Below are positions 14,121-26,376 of a DNA stretch of 64,000 bases, piece by piece. Numbering within the stretch: the first letter of the stretch is position 1; every line of letters begins with the position of its first letter. This DNA is from Eremophila alpestris peregrina (taxonomy: Eukaryota > Chordata > Aves > Passeriformes > Alaudidae): positions 20,015,578 through 20,079,577 of the forward strand of contig WMCF01000008.1 of NCBI GenBank assembly GCA_009792885.1, written 5' to 3'. The position numbers were made by a program, and so were the translations under genes. The notes below the pieces were generated by a model. That model did not search any database and was not told where the DNA came from. It saw only the letters and a program-made list of their open reading frames with translations.

Positions 14121-14479
14121 TACACATTATTACTTTGTATTATTAGCAATACTGTATCTTTAGCTTGTATTAACATTACTGTTTACCAGCCTCAGCCCAC
14201 AGCAGCAGATGTTGTGTAAATGCTTGTGGGAACTCTGTGTGTGTTTGAGAAGATGGGATCTCACATTGGTTTTAGCATTTCTTATAAAAGCCAGAAAATA
14301 AGCCTTGTTTTGTTCCCAAATATGAAAGAGAATTCATGCCTTCAGTAACACCTTTGTGAGTGGGTGAGAAGTGAGCTATATTTTAAATGAATTATTTAGC
14401 CACCTACACACAGATTTAGATGGATGATTAACCCGTTAATGTGTTTTTTCTTAGTGCATTCTTCACGATTTTCAGTTGT
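14121..14479. other. Single-copy spacer
   Basis: AT-rich DNA between the CR1 end and a CA repeat; nothing recognised. Confidence 0.5.
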
Positions 14480-14526
14480 AACACACACAGACACACACAC
14501 ACACACGTGTATGTGCATGCACACAA
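14480..14526. repeat. (CA)n microsatellite
   Basis: AC dinucleotides run from 14481 to 14506 with one interruption (G at 14490), followed by degenerate GTGT and GCATGC steps. Likely to vary in length between individuals. Confidence 0.9.
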
Positions 14527-14759
14527 AGAAGAGACACAGCTACTTGAAAACTTAGGTAACCTGACCCAGGTAGAAGAAATTAAGGAATACAAAGAATCAC
14601 AAGCTGTCAGTAAACATGCTTTTTGGAACTATGTTAAAATACATACCTGTGTGTAAGAACATTTGGAATAATATTTCAGAGAATTGAAAAATCTGTAGCT
14701 ATTTCTTAGGATAAAGCAAGCTTTCAAGAAAATGCATTCACACATCTATTCAGGGAGTG

Positions 14760-15120
14760 CTGTGGGATTGTTGGAGGAACTTCTGGGTGAACCTCTTTAG
14801 GCTATGAGTCAAAAACCTCCCATGAGCTGAATTTACATATTCATAAGCTCTGAAGCCCCATGATTTCATTTGCTAATCGTGAATTACTATAACTTAATCT
14901 CCTGCCACAAGGCTAAATAGGCCTTCATAACAGGCTGCCTGCCTGCTACATGGGAAGCAAGATAAATTTGTATTTAACCTGCAAAGGAAGAGCCACCTAA
15001 GACTCATGTGCAGAGATTAGCAGGTTTAGTAGAGCAGTTATTGCTGCTCACCTGCAATGAAATAACTATTAGGCTACAATAATCATAAGGCTTCTATTGG
15101 ATTTATGTTTTTAAGTAATG
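14760..15120. promoter_or_regulatory. Possible conserved non-coding element
   Basis: This stretch is not repeat-like. It has a high density of homeodomain-type words (GCTAATCGTGAATTACTATA near 14871, ATTAG and TAAT cores) and two E-box-like CACCTG/CAGGTT sites near 15023-15055. Such composition is typical of vertebrate developmental enhancers but also occurs by chance in AT-rich DNA. Conservation cannot be seen from one sequence, so this is inference only. Confidence 0.2.
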
Positions 15121-18100
15121 GGACTTCAACAGCCTAAGTAATTTAGACACTTCTGAAGATTTTACCTTAAACAATGGCAATTCCTTCCAGCTTTACAGGA
15201 ATCAATCTATCCTGGGCTTTTACATTATGCTGAAGGTTGCAGTTTGATATTGGATCTATAACTGTGAAGACCTCATGATAATAATCCCTAGTTCTTTTTT
15301 GCAATGCAATATCTGAGAAAGGAGAAAAAATTCTTCAGATAGAAGGAAAACTTAATTTCCTTAGGAGTTTCTAAGTGATAAGTTAAATTCCATGGAAATA
15401 GCTAGTCAGGAAAACAGATACTTAAATCAGGATGTTGGATATTTCTAATCCAGTGTCTGGAGCCCAGAGGTCAGTTGAGTTTGCCCTTTTTTCCTGATCT
15501 CAGATGCTTTTCAATTTGCAATGAAAGGGTCATACACCCTGTAGCCTTCTCTTACTCTTCTAGAGAGTAAGATACTATTTGAATATATAGATATTGGTAT
15601 CCACCTCATAAATTTTGTTCAAATAAAAGCAAACTTTGGTTTGGACCAGTAATTTCAAAACTCTATACAGCTGCTCTAAGGATGTAGAAATCCATTATCT
15701 GATTTACCCATAAAGGGAAAGGCATCTCCAGGCTGATTTTTGTGTGATTAAGCTTCTGCTGAGGTCAGAAACAATGTAATGTTGTCTTTAACAATCTGTT
15801 CTCCATTAAGTGATAGGAATTGTTGTATCATGGTGATGCTTGGAAAGAAAAAGGAATAAAGGTAATGTCTCCAAATGAAGTCTTAATTTATGCAAGCAAT
15901 TAGTTGTCCTTTGCTTTAATAGATGAAACAATCTGTTCATATCTGTGTGTAGTGTAGTACTGCATAATTTGCCATTGCTTATTTAACACCAGATATCCTG
16001 TGCTATTTGGAAAATGTATGTCAAGCACAGAATTATTTATTGCCTTTCATGCACAGGAAATTCAAACTGTCTGACCAGGGCAATGGCTACTCCTATTTGG
16101 TGTTCTTTTAGAGGATAATAGCATCTATCTTTTACCTCACTCAAGTTTTGCATAAATCTTATGGATTTAAGGAAGTCAGTACGTCTCAGATCCTGAAAAG
16201 ACCACATCTAAAGATCACACAGCATGGAATTAATACTTCCTTTTGAGTTGAAGAACCAGCAAAAATTCTTCCTCTCAGATCTGAACTTCATTGCAAGTCC
16301 AGCCATTCAGGGGATGTAGGTAGGTTCAAAAAACATCTCTCACAGGATCTCCATAGACTAAAAGAGCAGTGCATTCTTTGTTACTTGACACATATGACTG
16401 TTTCCAATAGTTAAGGGCAGAAATATGATCCAATTCTGCTTTTAGGTGACATTGTGAGAGGTTTTTTTGAGCTGTGGGATAAGTTTTCATGCTCACATTT
16501 CATGAGTCAAAAGATGTGTTTGGACACCCGGTTTCTTAAAATCAGGATGGTGATTCTTCAGCTGATTTGCTTCAGCTGAGTTTCATGATGCCTTCACAGT
16601 AACACTTTCTCTTTCCCCTACTCATAGTACTGTTTTGCAATGGTCACATTGCAGCTCAACTGTTATTTGGCCAAAAAATCCCTCATTCCTTTCTGTCAGA
16701 TGACAGAGCACATACTTATAGAGCAGCTTAACAGCACTGTACAGGGAGTTGGGGGCTTTGATGTGCATTTGAAGGAATAAAATGTGGAAGACCTTTTTGA
16801 TCCTGTCTGTTTTCTAAAGTTTTAATTGCTACCAGTTTAGCTAGATATAAACATTAAAACTCCCATTGCAATGAATGGGATATGATATTTCTATTTTTAT
16901 TTTCTCACAGTGAAGACATTACATTAAAGCTGATTACACTTGCCACCTCTTATTAAAAAGCAAGAGTTTATGAAGTGTTCATATGTCTTGTGAGGTAATT
17001 GTTCATTGTTTATTTCTATGATCTAAAGAAAATCAAGATACAGCTTAGATAGTTATATAAATATAAACATATATATATATATTAAAAAGGAGGGATCAAT
17101 CAGTATTTAACCAAGCAGGCAAAGGCAGTGTCTAGAAGTTAAATGACATAATTAGGTAGAGGAGATATATTTTTAGGATTTTTATGTACTAGTTGGAACA
17201 AAACTTCTAGGGAGATGACTCCTGACAAACTACAAGCCTTACTGGTATGCTTGAGACAGATTTATTCACAACAGTGGTGTTAGTGATCTGTTGTCTCTCT
17301 TGGTTTTTGAATAAGGGATTCTATATCATCCATGATATTCTATATTACTTTGCCTATCCCTAACTTTCTCACCTCACTCAACAGGTGAAATCAGTTATCT
17401 ATTACTTCTCTGTCTCTTAGGGGAAAGGATCACTGGATAATGTTCTGTAGTCTGTGCTGGGCAATGGCTCATGCTGCCTTATATGCCTCAGGTCTCAAGA
17501 CATCTGACTGACAAAAGTTGTAATCCATCCTGTCTAACTTCAGACATCTGTGCAGTTGTGTCTGTGCTGAAACTAACTGTCCATGGCTCCACTTATGTCA
17601 AGTAGCTGTTCTCAGGATGCAAGTCATCATTCTATAATGTGAATGTAAGCAAAAATGAATAAAAAACTATAAACGTAAAACATAATGTGGTGAATTTTGG
17701 GGAAGTAAATGTGGTCACTGGAAAACTGATATTTGATGGTTTTCAATTTGTTCAATTATTTTAGTTTATGGCAAAATTACTAATGGAATGTCAGAATTTC
17801 TTTGATCTTGAAGAATTTGGCATTCAGAAATGCACGATTTTAAAATTCATTGCCATAGGACTTGGCAGCTGTTCCACTGAAAAGAGGGGCCTCTCATTGT
17901 CTTCAGTGGATTTAGGAATGCACCATGGCATCTGATTTTTGCAACACACTTTGCACACACAGCTGCCATCAACTTAAGTCAAATCTGACATGCACCTCTG
18001 AAATATGGTTTACATGTTGGGATGCAGTTATCTCACTGGCACAGAGTCTGATAAATGAATGAGTAAGCTGTATTGTTCCTTCACTTACACCTCACACCAC

Positions 18101-18684
18101 TTAATAAGCAATGCCTTTAAATAATAAGCAATACATTTAAATAATAATGAAAAGAGTAAGCAGTCTTCCTAACCTGATGAGACTTCAAAAATTAGTCATG
18201 GTCAGTATTATTCACCATTTATAATAGAAAAGCCTTCTGTGTTTTACATCAAATAGCATGTAAACCAGATTTGAAAAGGTGAAGGGATGAAAACTTTTTG
18301 ATATTTTTGTATATTTGTGCATAGTGACTATCTTTGAAATGGAGATGAGTCATAAATTCAACACACTGTAACATCCATAGAAACACAGTCACATGGGAAC
18401 ATCAGTATGATTGTAGCAGCAGGGTAAGGCTCAAGGCAGTCTTGAACAAAATACTGAAGAAGCGTTAGTTTATTAATTCATGGAATTCAGCACCTAGCTG
18501 GATGCAAATCTTGTGGAAATATAACTTCTGAATTTGATTCAAGAATATGTAGTTCCTTAAGATGAATTATTAGATCTTTTAGAGCAGAGCACTTGCCATT
18601 CCAGTGGAAAGGTAAAAACCCACACAGAAAGTGGACCACCTGGATGTGGAGGTGTACATCTTGTAAAAGTTTAATGGGAATACT
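15121..18684. other. Single-copy DNA with small repeats
   Basis: AT-rich sequence. Minor structures are an (AT)n patch at about 17069-17081 and a 20-bp tandem duplication at 18103-18142 (two copies, 18 of 20 bases identical). No gene or transposon was recognised. Confidence 0.5.
18103..18142. repeat. 20-bp tandem duplication
   Basis: Two adjacent copies of an AATAAGCAAT.C.TTTAAAT unit (18103-18122 and 18123-18142) differ at two positions. Probably a local slippage duplication. Confidence 0.85.
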
Positions 18685-19039
18685 GGGAGCCTTGAGAGAA
18701 GCCAACTGTATTTTGGGCTGCATCAAAAGCAGTGTAGCCAGCAGGTTAAGGGAGAGGATTCTGCCCCTCTGAATTGAGAGGGCCTAGGGGTGACCTAATT
18801 GTGATCTTCCAGTAAGGAGCCTACAAGAGAGATGCAAAGGGACTTCTGAGAAGAGCATATAGTGGCAGGACTACATGTGAGGGGGGAATGTCTTCCAACT
18901 GAAAGAGAGTAGGTTTAGATTACATATTAGGAAAAAAAGCCTTTATTGTGAGAATGCTGAGACACTGAAACAGGTTACCCAGAGAAATTATGGATGCCTT
19001 ATCCCTGGAAGTGTTCAAGGCCAGGGTGGATTGAGCTCT
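18685..19039 (+). mobile_element. CR1 LINE, 5' portion of a split copy
   Basis: Matches the avian CR1 plus-strand arrangement. First comes the GCTGCATCAAAAGCAGTGT..CCAGCAGG block near 18717, then GGTGACCTAATTGTG near 18790, the GAAAGAGAGTAGGTTTAGATTA block near 18900, the CCAGAGAAATTATGGATGCC block, and CCCTGGAAGTGTTCAAGGCCAGG near 19003. Sequence between CCCCTCTG (about 18770) and the GGTGACC block is missing compared with related copies, so there is an internal deletion. The element is interrupted at 19039/19040 by a solo LTR and resumes at 19538. The 5' edge is approximate. Confidence 0.92.
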
Positions 19040-19533
19040 TGTTGCTAGATGAAGAATTGTTTGTACAATGGTGGATTAATACAGTTATTCTTCATAAACC
19101 ATTAGCCTATGGATCTGTACAATGCTTATTCTGTAGGATTATGTTAGCATTGAGCCAGAAGAAAAACTGTAAAGTATCCAGCCCAGTAATGCCAACTTTT
19201 TAGCAGTTGACTAGGCAGTCAAGTATGACTTCAGGGTCACTGACCACCCAGGACTACGAAAGAGATCTCCAGGACAGAAGAATTATTGAGCATAGGGGAG
19301 GGAGTATATTTTAATGATCTTTGAGAAAATTATTATCATATTGATGTATATCCCAGGAAAATCAAGTAACGTGTATGTAAAATACAGTATATAAACAGAA
19401 GCTCTTTCTGTACTCAGGATGAATGATATTTTGGAGGACATATCCCTTTGTGCATCTGGTAGAATAAAGAATTCCTGCTTCTTAGTGCTACATTGGTGTT
19501 AAGGAATATTATTTTTACTTATTTTTGATAACA
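19040..19533 (+). mobile_element. Solo LTR of an endogenous retrovirus, nested in CR1
   Basis: A 494-bp element starts TGTTGC and ends GATAACA, the TG...CA termini expected of an LTR. It is flanked by the 4-bp direct repeat CTCT (19036-19039 and 19534-19537). Joining the flanks across one copy of CTCT restores a continuous CR1 segment (GAGCTCTGAGCAAC), which confirms the boundaries independently. Inside are TATATAAA at 19388-19395 and AATAAA at 19463-19468, in the right order for U3-R-U5. No internal retroviral genes are present, so this is a recombined solo LTR. A 4-bp duplication is most usual for class I (ERV1-like) elements, but I cannot name the family. Confidence 0.88.
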
Positions 19534-19537
19534 CTCT

Positions 19538-19632
19538 GAGCAACTTGATTTAGTGAAACGTGTCCTTGTACAATGCAGGGGAGTTGGAACAGGATGATCT
19601 TTCAGGTCCCTTCCAACCCAGGTGGTTCTAGA
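19538..19632 (+). mobile_element. CR1 LINE, 3' portion of a split copy
   Basis: Continues the CR1 broken at 19039: GAGCAACTTG, then the GTGTCC block, GGGGAGTTGGAACAGGATGA, and the terminal GGTCCCTTCCAACCCAGGTGG ending in a degenerated ATTCTA-type tail. The 3' tail repeats are almost lost, which suggests an old copy. Confidence 0.9.
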
Positions 19633-22600
19633 TGCAGGAGTGGAGTTCAGGGAGGAACAAATACTTTCTGAAGGTCACTGCTGAGTAGTGGTGATGATGA
19701 TGATGAAGCTATGTCTCATTTAATTCACTGGTTGTGTAACCTGAAATCCAAATTTACCTGGATTTTTGCTCTGAAAAGGAAGTGAGAATTATTTGTTCCA
19801 GGGGAAACTGACTGAACCATATATAGAGCAAGGGCTGCAATGCCTGTGAGAAGAATGATGGGGAGCTTGTGAAATCTGTGTGGTTGAGAGCTGTGCTGCT
19901 GATTGGGAAAGAGGGAGGTTTATTTCAATGTCTCATAATGACTCTTAGAGCATGCCCTTATTATGAGCTCTGTAAACATTAATCACATCACTTTCTGCTT
20001 CCATTTACTGTAACTGGAAGTTATTGTCCAGGACATGAAGCCACCTACCTTGTATGCTTCCTTCAAAGGCTAAAACAATACAGTCATCTGAATACACTGC
20101 TCAAAGCCCAACACTGTCAGCTCTGGTGCTAAGCAGTATCCACAAACCTACAAATGACTTGAATTGAAGGATATAAAAAATGTCATGTTTCACCTCACAA
20201 ATTACTACTTCTCTCTACTGTGTTATCACAAACATGCTATTTCCTCTCTCCCATCCTAGTAGGCTGGAAGTTCCTGAGAAGAAACTGGTGCTCCATCTAC
20301 AGCTGACCAAGGGACAGAAGCACAGCTCAGCAAAGAGGTGCACTCCATGTGCATCCATGCAGTTGTAGTTTGGAACTTTAGGATCTTAGTAACAAAGTAC
20401 AAAAGTACTCTTGAAAGTTTTAAATAAACTAGAAGATAGGAGAGCATGAAATGTGATTTAGTCCAGTCTTGAAACTAAAACGGTGTTGAGGTTAATTTTC
20501 CATCCAGCAATTTGGGGTAAGTGCCCCTTCTGGTTTTCTTTAAAGTATTGTATGGTACCATGTGTTTAGTAAGACAACCGTCCTTATTTTGCTACTTTTG
20601 GGCAGAAAGCAGGCTCCTAAATTTTCAAACTTCACAGACTAATTTTGATTTCCAAGTAATTTAATTTTGGTTTTGAGAACTTTAAGACAATATTTTGAAA
20701 CTTTTTGATGAAAAGTAATAATTAGCAAACATAAGTTGTACTGCAGTTTGAGAAGTGACAAAGGAATAAACTCCATATGTCAGCCACGGATTGCCCAGCA
20801 GTGTCAATAGTAAACTGATCTTTGCTTCACTGTATTTTTACTTGGAAAATTTTTGTACATTATTCTGTAGTTTATCTTTTCCTGTCTTTTCCTTAATTCT
20901 TAAATACTGTTAAGTCTTTTGCACACATTTTATAGTCTATTTCAAGAATGGTCTGGATTTTTTACTCTCTTTTGCTGGTTCACAGCTGGAGAACTCTCTT
21001 TTCCTCTGCACTCCCTAGGCACCACAGGTTGGATTGTGTAAGAGGAGAGTGACTATGCAATTGCTCATAGAGAAGCAGTTAAAGGCAATTATATAAGGCT
21101 GATGAATACAAATCAATTATTTGACAGCCCACAGTATCAGTATGTCTTTAAGTGAAGGGAGAAAACTGCAGGTTCTAAGTCTTGAACCTCTGGTGTTCTC
21201 AAAATTTGCACCTGTCAGACATGAGTTTCTGCATCATACGTGAGGTGAAGGTTTCACCTTGTCTCAGTATCAGGACCCAAGTAGGAGAAATCAAACATGT
21301 ATGGATGTGACTGTATCCTTTTGTAGGAGGTGGAATGTAGGGGTTTGGCCAGAAAGGATGGTAGAATGTGTTTTGCCACCTTTTGTTATTGGTTAATCCA
21401 GCTGGGAAAGTGTTTTCCCAGTAAAATCCTAACTGTTGACTCATCTATTTCCATTAGCTGCAACTTGTATTCGAGACAGCTGTAGAGATCATACTGATCA
21501 AGATGTTTCAGCAGCAACAGAGGTGTTCAAATTAAAAGAGCTAGAGCTATGAAGAACTTCTGAAGTCAAAATGGATCTGTTCTGGGTTCCTTGCATACAG
21601 ATTGCTTTTTAAAAAGGTGAAAGCTCAGGTATCCCCTCAGAGATTAAAACCATTACATTTTCAAATAAATAAGGCCATTGTTTTGGACATATAAAACTTT
21701 TTTTCCTCATAAAGCCTTTGCTTCTGCAAAATTCCCTAACTCTGTTAGCTGCTTGGGATCACTTCAATCTTAAAAGCAGTTATTTATTTTGTTACTATCA
21801 GTGAAAAAAAGGCAAAGTCCTTAACTGTCACTGGAAAAAATTAAATAAATATTTTCCCCCAGTAAAAGTGAGTTCTGCTTATTTAAATACATCAGACTTT
21901 CATGAGAACTACATGGCTTCACTATAGTTTATAATCTTGGTAATTTTTTTCTCCATAGTGAGTACTTCTTTACCTGTTACACCTTTCCTATGGCTGCGGG
22001 AATGCAAGAGGGAAAACAAAATGCATAATGAGTTCTGGCTTGATTTAGAAGAAACTCTGTGTCTGTCTGCCCTTCTTTTCCGTGAGAACAGATGTGTTAC
22101 TCTGCAGGGAGACATGGTGACTGATATTGATACTAGAAAAAGACTAAAAATCCATTGGGGAAATAAAATGAGACTCTGAGGAGCTTCAGAATAGTAATAA
22201 GAGTAGTAATGAAGGAAATACATTCTTTAAATTTCTTTTAATGTCCCTTTTAATTGCTCCATTTGAGGCATATCAGTGCTTCAACATTTATACTTCAGGG
22301 AAATTTTAGACAGAAGAAGATGTTTTTCATGAGAAGGGATTTAGGTGCACATCTATGTTTTAAATGAGCTTGGTAAAAAGCTCTCCTGTGATGCTAATGA
22401 TAGCTTGAAGGTTTTGCTCTTTAGTCTTCACATTTGGAGTATGAGATAACATCTAAGTACTTTGTTCTGAGTGCTTCCATTTCACTGATTTTCCGCTCCC
22501 ATTTTCTAAAATTACTGAAAATACAATAATGGGTTGATCTTTCTGAGACTTAAGTTTACTATCCTTACAAGTCTTATTGAAAGAGAGAAGGCCTGAATGA

Positions 22601-24277
22601 AACATCAACTCTTCCTTTATTTCTGTGCAAATAACACAAGATTTTTATGCCTTCTCAGTAAAAATAGTTATTGAAGGAGTTTGTTTATTTTGTATCATTT
22701 GGATTTTTTTGTGGAATGCCACAGTACACAACTTAAAAAATCCATCCAGTTTTTAGAAAAAATAATTGTTCATGAGCCATTCAAATGATTGTAGCTGAAT
22801 TTCAGTAGACTTCAGAGAACCTGAATATTACTTTCCTTCATAAAACTTCACCAGGCTTGATCTAAATTTCCATGTCTCTAGGAATTCTGAGAGATAAAAT
22901 GGGATAAGGAGCCAAATATTTCAGAATTCTTGAAAAATGAAGAATTTGAATTGATCTCCTTGTGATGTTTCATATTCATATATGGAAAATGGTTTTTGTG
23001 GCTGAGATTAAACTGCTAATTCCTATGCTATGTCTACTAATAAAACAAAATAATTTTTTTAACTTTATGATAGAATACACATTAATATTTAGTATACGAC
23101 AACAATTGATGACTTGAAAATGCTTTTTTTTTTTGCCTTTGATCAAGATGAAACTTATTTCAGATCTGTTGAAGTGAGTATTAGATAATTTTGGAATTGC
23201 ATTGAAAGAGGAAAAATATTAAATATTTCTACTACGCTATGATTAGCTTTGATCAGAGCTACACTGTTGTTCTTATTGAGGTTGCTTGGATGTATCTTTT
23301 ACTTGCAAGAAGAGAAGAGAGTGATTATTCCAGAAAGACATTCATGTTTGTGCAAAGCATTTTACATAAGCAGAAATCAGCATTTTTGGAAAGAATACTG
23401 TTCCCTGTACACTCAACTTTGAGCCCTCAGAAGCCACATCAAAACCATTGCTAACTGAAGTGGGGTGATAATTATGACCATTATGTCAATAAATAAAAGC
23501 AAGAGGTGAAATTTTAAAACTGCTCCCTGAACAGGTGTGTTCAAGTGAACGGAGCAGATCTCCAAACTTTAAAACAACAAAGTTAAACCAGATTAATTGC
23601 AACCACAATTAGCCTATAAAATTACACATAGCTTGCATTTGATGAGTCAGGCTGATCCTGGATCTGGCAATAGAACCATGTCTTGCCTCCAGGTAAAATT
23701 ACCTGGGGATGGCTACCTCAAACATAGGCATTTACATTACAGACATCTGAAGTGAGGTGCAGAGGATCCCATCTGTGGGAGACTTTGTATTTCTTGCTCT
23801 TCTTCCTGTCTCTTGTACAGGAGCTGGAAAAGCCTTGGTGCCATGCCCAGTCATCAAGGTGTTTGCCCAGAACCCAGATGGTTGTCACTGCCATCATTTT
23901 GCAGCCTCTTGAGGTTTTTCATACCTTTCCTTAGGTGACTTTAGGAAACATGAAGAGAATAATTTTGAATGTATTGATACCTTTATATCATGAGTCAGTT
24001 TCTCCCAAAATTTATAACACTGTTTCAGTGGCTGTTATAGCAACTAATTTATTTGCAGATTTTTAAGCATCAACTAAAATTATTCATTAATTTGAGGGAT
24101 TGAACAGAACCACACTTCTCAGGTTCCAAATGCTTATAAACTAATTTTCACAGTGTTGTGAGAACTGAATGTAACAAATAGTAGTGAGAATGCTGGGTAA
24201 GGAAGAATAAGTCTTACAGCAGCAAGATCCCTCAATTTTCCTTTTCTCAGGTGTCTTATTCAAAAGTAAGTAGCTGT
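19633..24277. other. Single-copy DNA, nothing recognised
   Basis: AT-rich sequence with short unrelated ORFs on both strands, including a 104-codon minus-strand ORF (21909-22223) with no recognisable domain. No transposon end, RNA gene or exon can be supported. Short direct GATGAT repeats occur near 19690-19705. Confidence 0.5.
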
Positions 24278-24366
24278 GTAAATGTATACATGTGTGTATA
24301 CATGTCATATGCTATTTGTACACACACACACACATATATACATATACATATATATTTTTATATAAA
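24278..24366. repeat. TG/CA/TA-rich microsatellite cluster
   Basis: Mixed TATACATGTGTG steps, then a (CA)n run at about 24320-24333 followed by (TA)n and CATATA units. It immediately precedes the CR1 at 24407, so it may mark the CR1 insertion target or a later expansion. Confidence 0.85.
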
Positions 24367-24406
24367 AATTGTGTCCCACATCTTGTAGAAGCAGGAGACC
24401 TGAAGA

Positions 24407-24902
24407 ACTGTACTGCATTTAGCTCCGGGGTGCCCAGCACAGAAAGAACATAGACCTGATGGAGCAAGTCCAGAGGAGGCCACAAAGATGATGAGGGTGA
24501 TGGAGCACCTCTCCTATGAGAAAAACTGAGATAGTTGGACTGTTCAGCCATGAGAAGAGAAGGTTTTGGGATGGCCCTGTTGCAGCCTTCCAAAACCTGA
24601 AGGGAACTTACAAGAAAGACGTGTTGTGATGGGACTAGGGGGAATGGCTTCAAACAGAAAGAGAGTAGGTTTAGATGAGATATTAGAAAGAGATTCTTCA
24701 CTGTGGGGCTGGCGAGGCACTGGAACAGTTGCCCAGAGAAGTTGTGGCTGCCCCATCCCTGGAAGTATTCAAGGTGGGGTTGGATGAGGCTCTGAGCAAC
24801 ACGGTGGAAGGAGTCCCTGTCCATGGTACGGAGATTGGAACTGGATTATCTTGAATGTCTCTTCCAACCCAAACCATCCTATACTTCTATGAACTATGAT
24901 GA
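24407..24902 (+). mobile_element. CR1 LINE, near-intact 3' end
   Basis: About 500 bp collinear with avian CR1: CAGCACAGAAAGAACATAGA, AGTCCAGAGGAGGCCACAAA, GGAGCACCTCTCCTATGAG, the GTTCAGCC..GAGAAGAGAAGG block, GGGGGAATGGCTTCAAACAG, GAGGCACTGGAACAG, and GTCTCTTCCAACCCAAACCA ending in TACTTCTATGAACTATGA. Small deletions are present (for example near AAAAACTGAGATAGTTGGAC). The 170-codon minus-strand ORF 24312-24824 is only the antisense of this element. The coding remnant is the C-terminal end of the CR1 reverse-transcriptase ORF and is interrupted. Confidence 0.95.
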
Positions 24903-25329
24903 AGAAGGAATCTAAATGGAGGGGGGAAAATGGTTATAGTGAAAAAAAATGACAATGGAAGGAAACTGATAGCTAAGGCAATATTTAGAGGAGGATGAAA
25001 AAGAAAGCATTATGTACCTGCACTTACATAAATACTCAGCCTGTCAGACTGTGGTTTTCACATTGCTTTTACTCTTCTGTGATATGCCTGCAATAAGGCT
25101 CTGAGCATGTTCAGTCTGATCTGCTCTTTTTAGTCGGAGAAACATTTTAACACTCTTCACCTCTGTGTTAATCTTTCCATGGATCAGTGAGCCAGGGAAC
25201 AACACAGTGTTTCTTCCTCTTGTTTATGGGCTGTACTTTCAGAATAGAATACCAGTAGAAGTCCCCAAGTATTCCTTGAGGAGATTTCATAAGTTCAAAC
25301 CAGCCCACCAACAGCTGACTTAAGCCCAA

Positions 25330-26141
25330 TTGCAGCAGAAACAAAAAGGTCAATCAGTCTTAGATTGGGAAAGGGGGAAAAGAATGCATCCACAAGAAAG
25401 CCAAACACAGCAGAAAATCATCCCTGGCTGGGCTTGGGGTGAGAGAGTTCACAGCCCACAGAGGCCAGGTTTGCACAGTCTTCCCTCCCCCCCCCAAGAA
25501 GAGGGGAGGAGGAGAGTTTTGGGTGTGTGGTGTAACCTCTAGTCTGGTTACCTCACACACCCAAAACTCTCCTCCTCCCTTACACAAACTGGCCCAGCTA
25601 TGGAACCCCCAACTGCAGGAAGGCCCCACCCATGGGACATCCACAGGAGAGGAAGCTGAGGAGATGTCATAATCCATCAAAGACCTCCCAAAAATGCTCT
25701 CTGGACTCATTCCTGAGGCCTTGCACTGGAGGACTGAACATGATGCAAAGCAATGGCACAGACCCAGAGTCTGTTGCAAGGAACTGTGTCAAACCTGCCC
25801 CACTCCCACACCCCAGGGGTGCTACCTGGGTGCTCCCACCTGGCCTGAATGTATATTAATCCATTGGATTCTATGTTTTCCAGGAAATCCTCACCACCAA
25901 GAAGACCAGTTGGAGAGGATCTTTGGGATACCAGTGGGATCTGTGGAGCGTTGATATGTTCTTTAATCTGTCACCATCTTTCTGTTCCCCCACTTTTTTT
26001 CAATTTCTTTGTCTTCCTTTCTCTCTCTCTCTCATATTTACTATTCAATAAAATCTGTACTATTGACTTGTGCATATAGTCTTGTTGGCACCTTAATTTG
26101 GTCAAAGGAATTTCTAATATTTTTAGAACCAGGTCATAACA
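25330..26141 (+). mobile_element. Probable ERV LTR containing a long hairpin
   Basis: The order of signals fits an LTR on the plus strand. A GC-richer U3-like region is followed by a TATATTAA-type box at 25852-25859, a CT-rich stretch with (CT)n at 26020-26034, AATAAA at 26047-26052, and a GGCACCTTAATTTGG segment resembling avian ERV U5 ends. A possible 3' terminus is CATAACA at 26141. The 5' end was not found and no target-site duplication was identified, so the start is only a guess. Composition is distinctly GC-richer than the flanks. The 139-codon and smaller ORFs here come from the repeat. Confidence 0.65.
25504..25579. repeat. 34-bp inverted repeat with 8-nt loop
   Basis: Arm 25504-25537 and arm 25546-25579 are reverse complements at 32 of 34 positions, separated by TCTAGTCT. 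The two mismatches are adjacent. The arms are G/A-rich then T/G-rich (GGGAGGAGGAGAG...). As RNA it would form a very stable stem. It lies in the U3-like part of the LTR at 25.3-26.1 kb. Confidence 0.95.
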
Positions 26142-26376
26142 CCTGTAAACCAGGATCACAGTGTGGCAGTGAATGTTCTGTAAAACCTTCTTGGCTTCAG
26201 TGCGTGGTGTCCCATAACAGAGGTAATGGGATCAGATCATGCAGCAATCCCTTCAGGTGCTGTGTTTGTACCTTTCACTCATGCTCCACCACTCCTAATT
26301 CATAAGAAGGGAAAACTCTAGAACTGCTGCAAAAAATGAATCAGCAGACATAAACTGGCAATGGCTGATAATGAAT

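Noticed and set aside
24312..24824. 170-codon minus-strand ORF, the longest in the window
   Set aside because: It is antisense to a plus-strand CR1 fragment and matches no CR1 protein in that orientation.
25360..25779. 139-codon minus-strand ORF and overlapping plus-strand ORFs with repeated EFWVC motifs
   Set aside because: The repeated peptide comes from the two arms of the hairpin inside the LTR-like element, not from a protein repeat.
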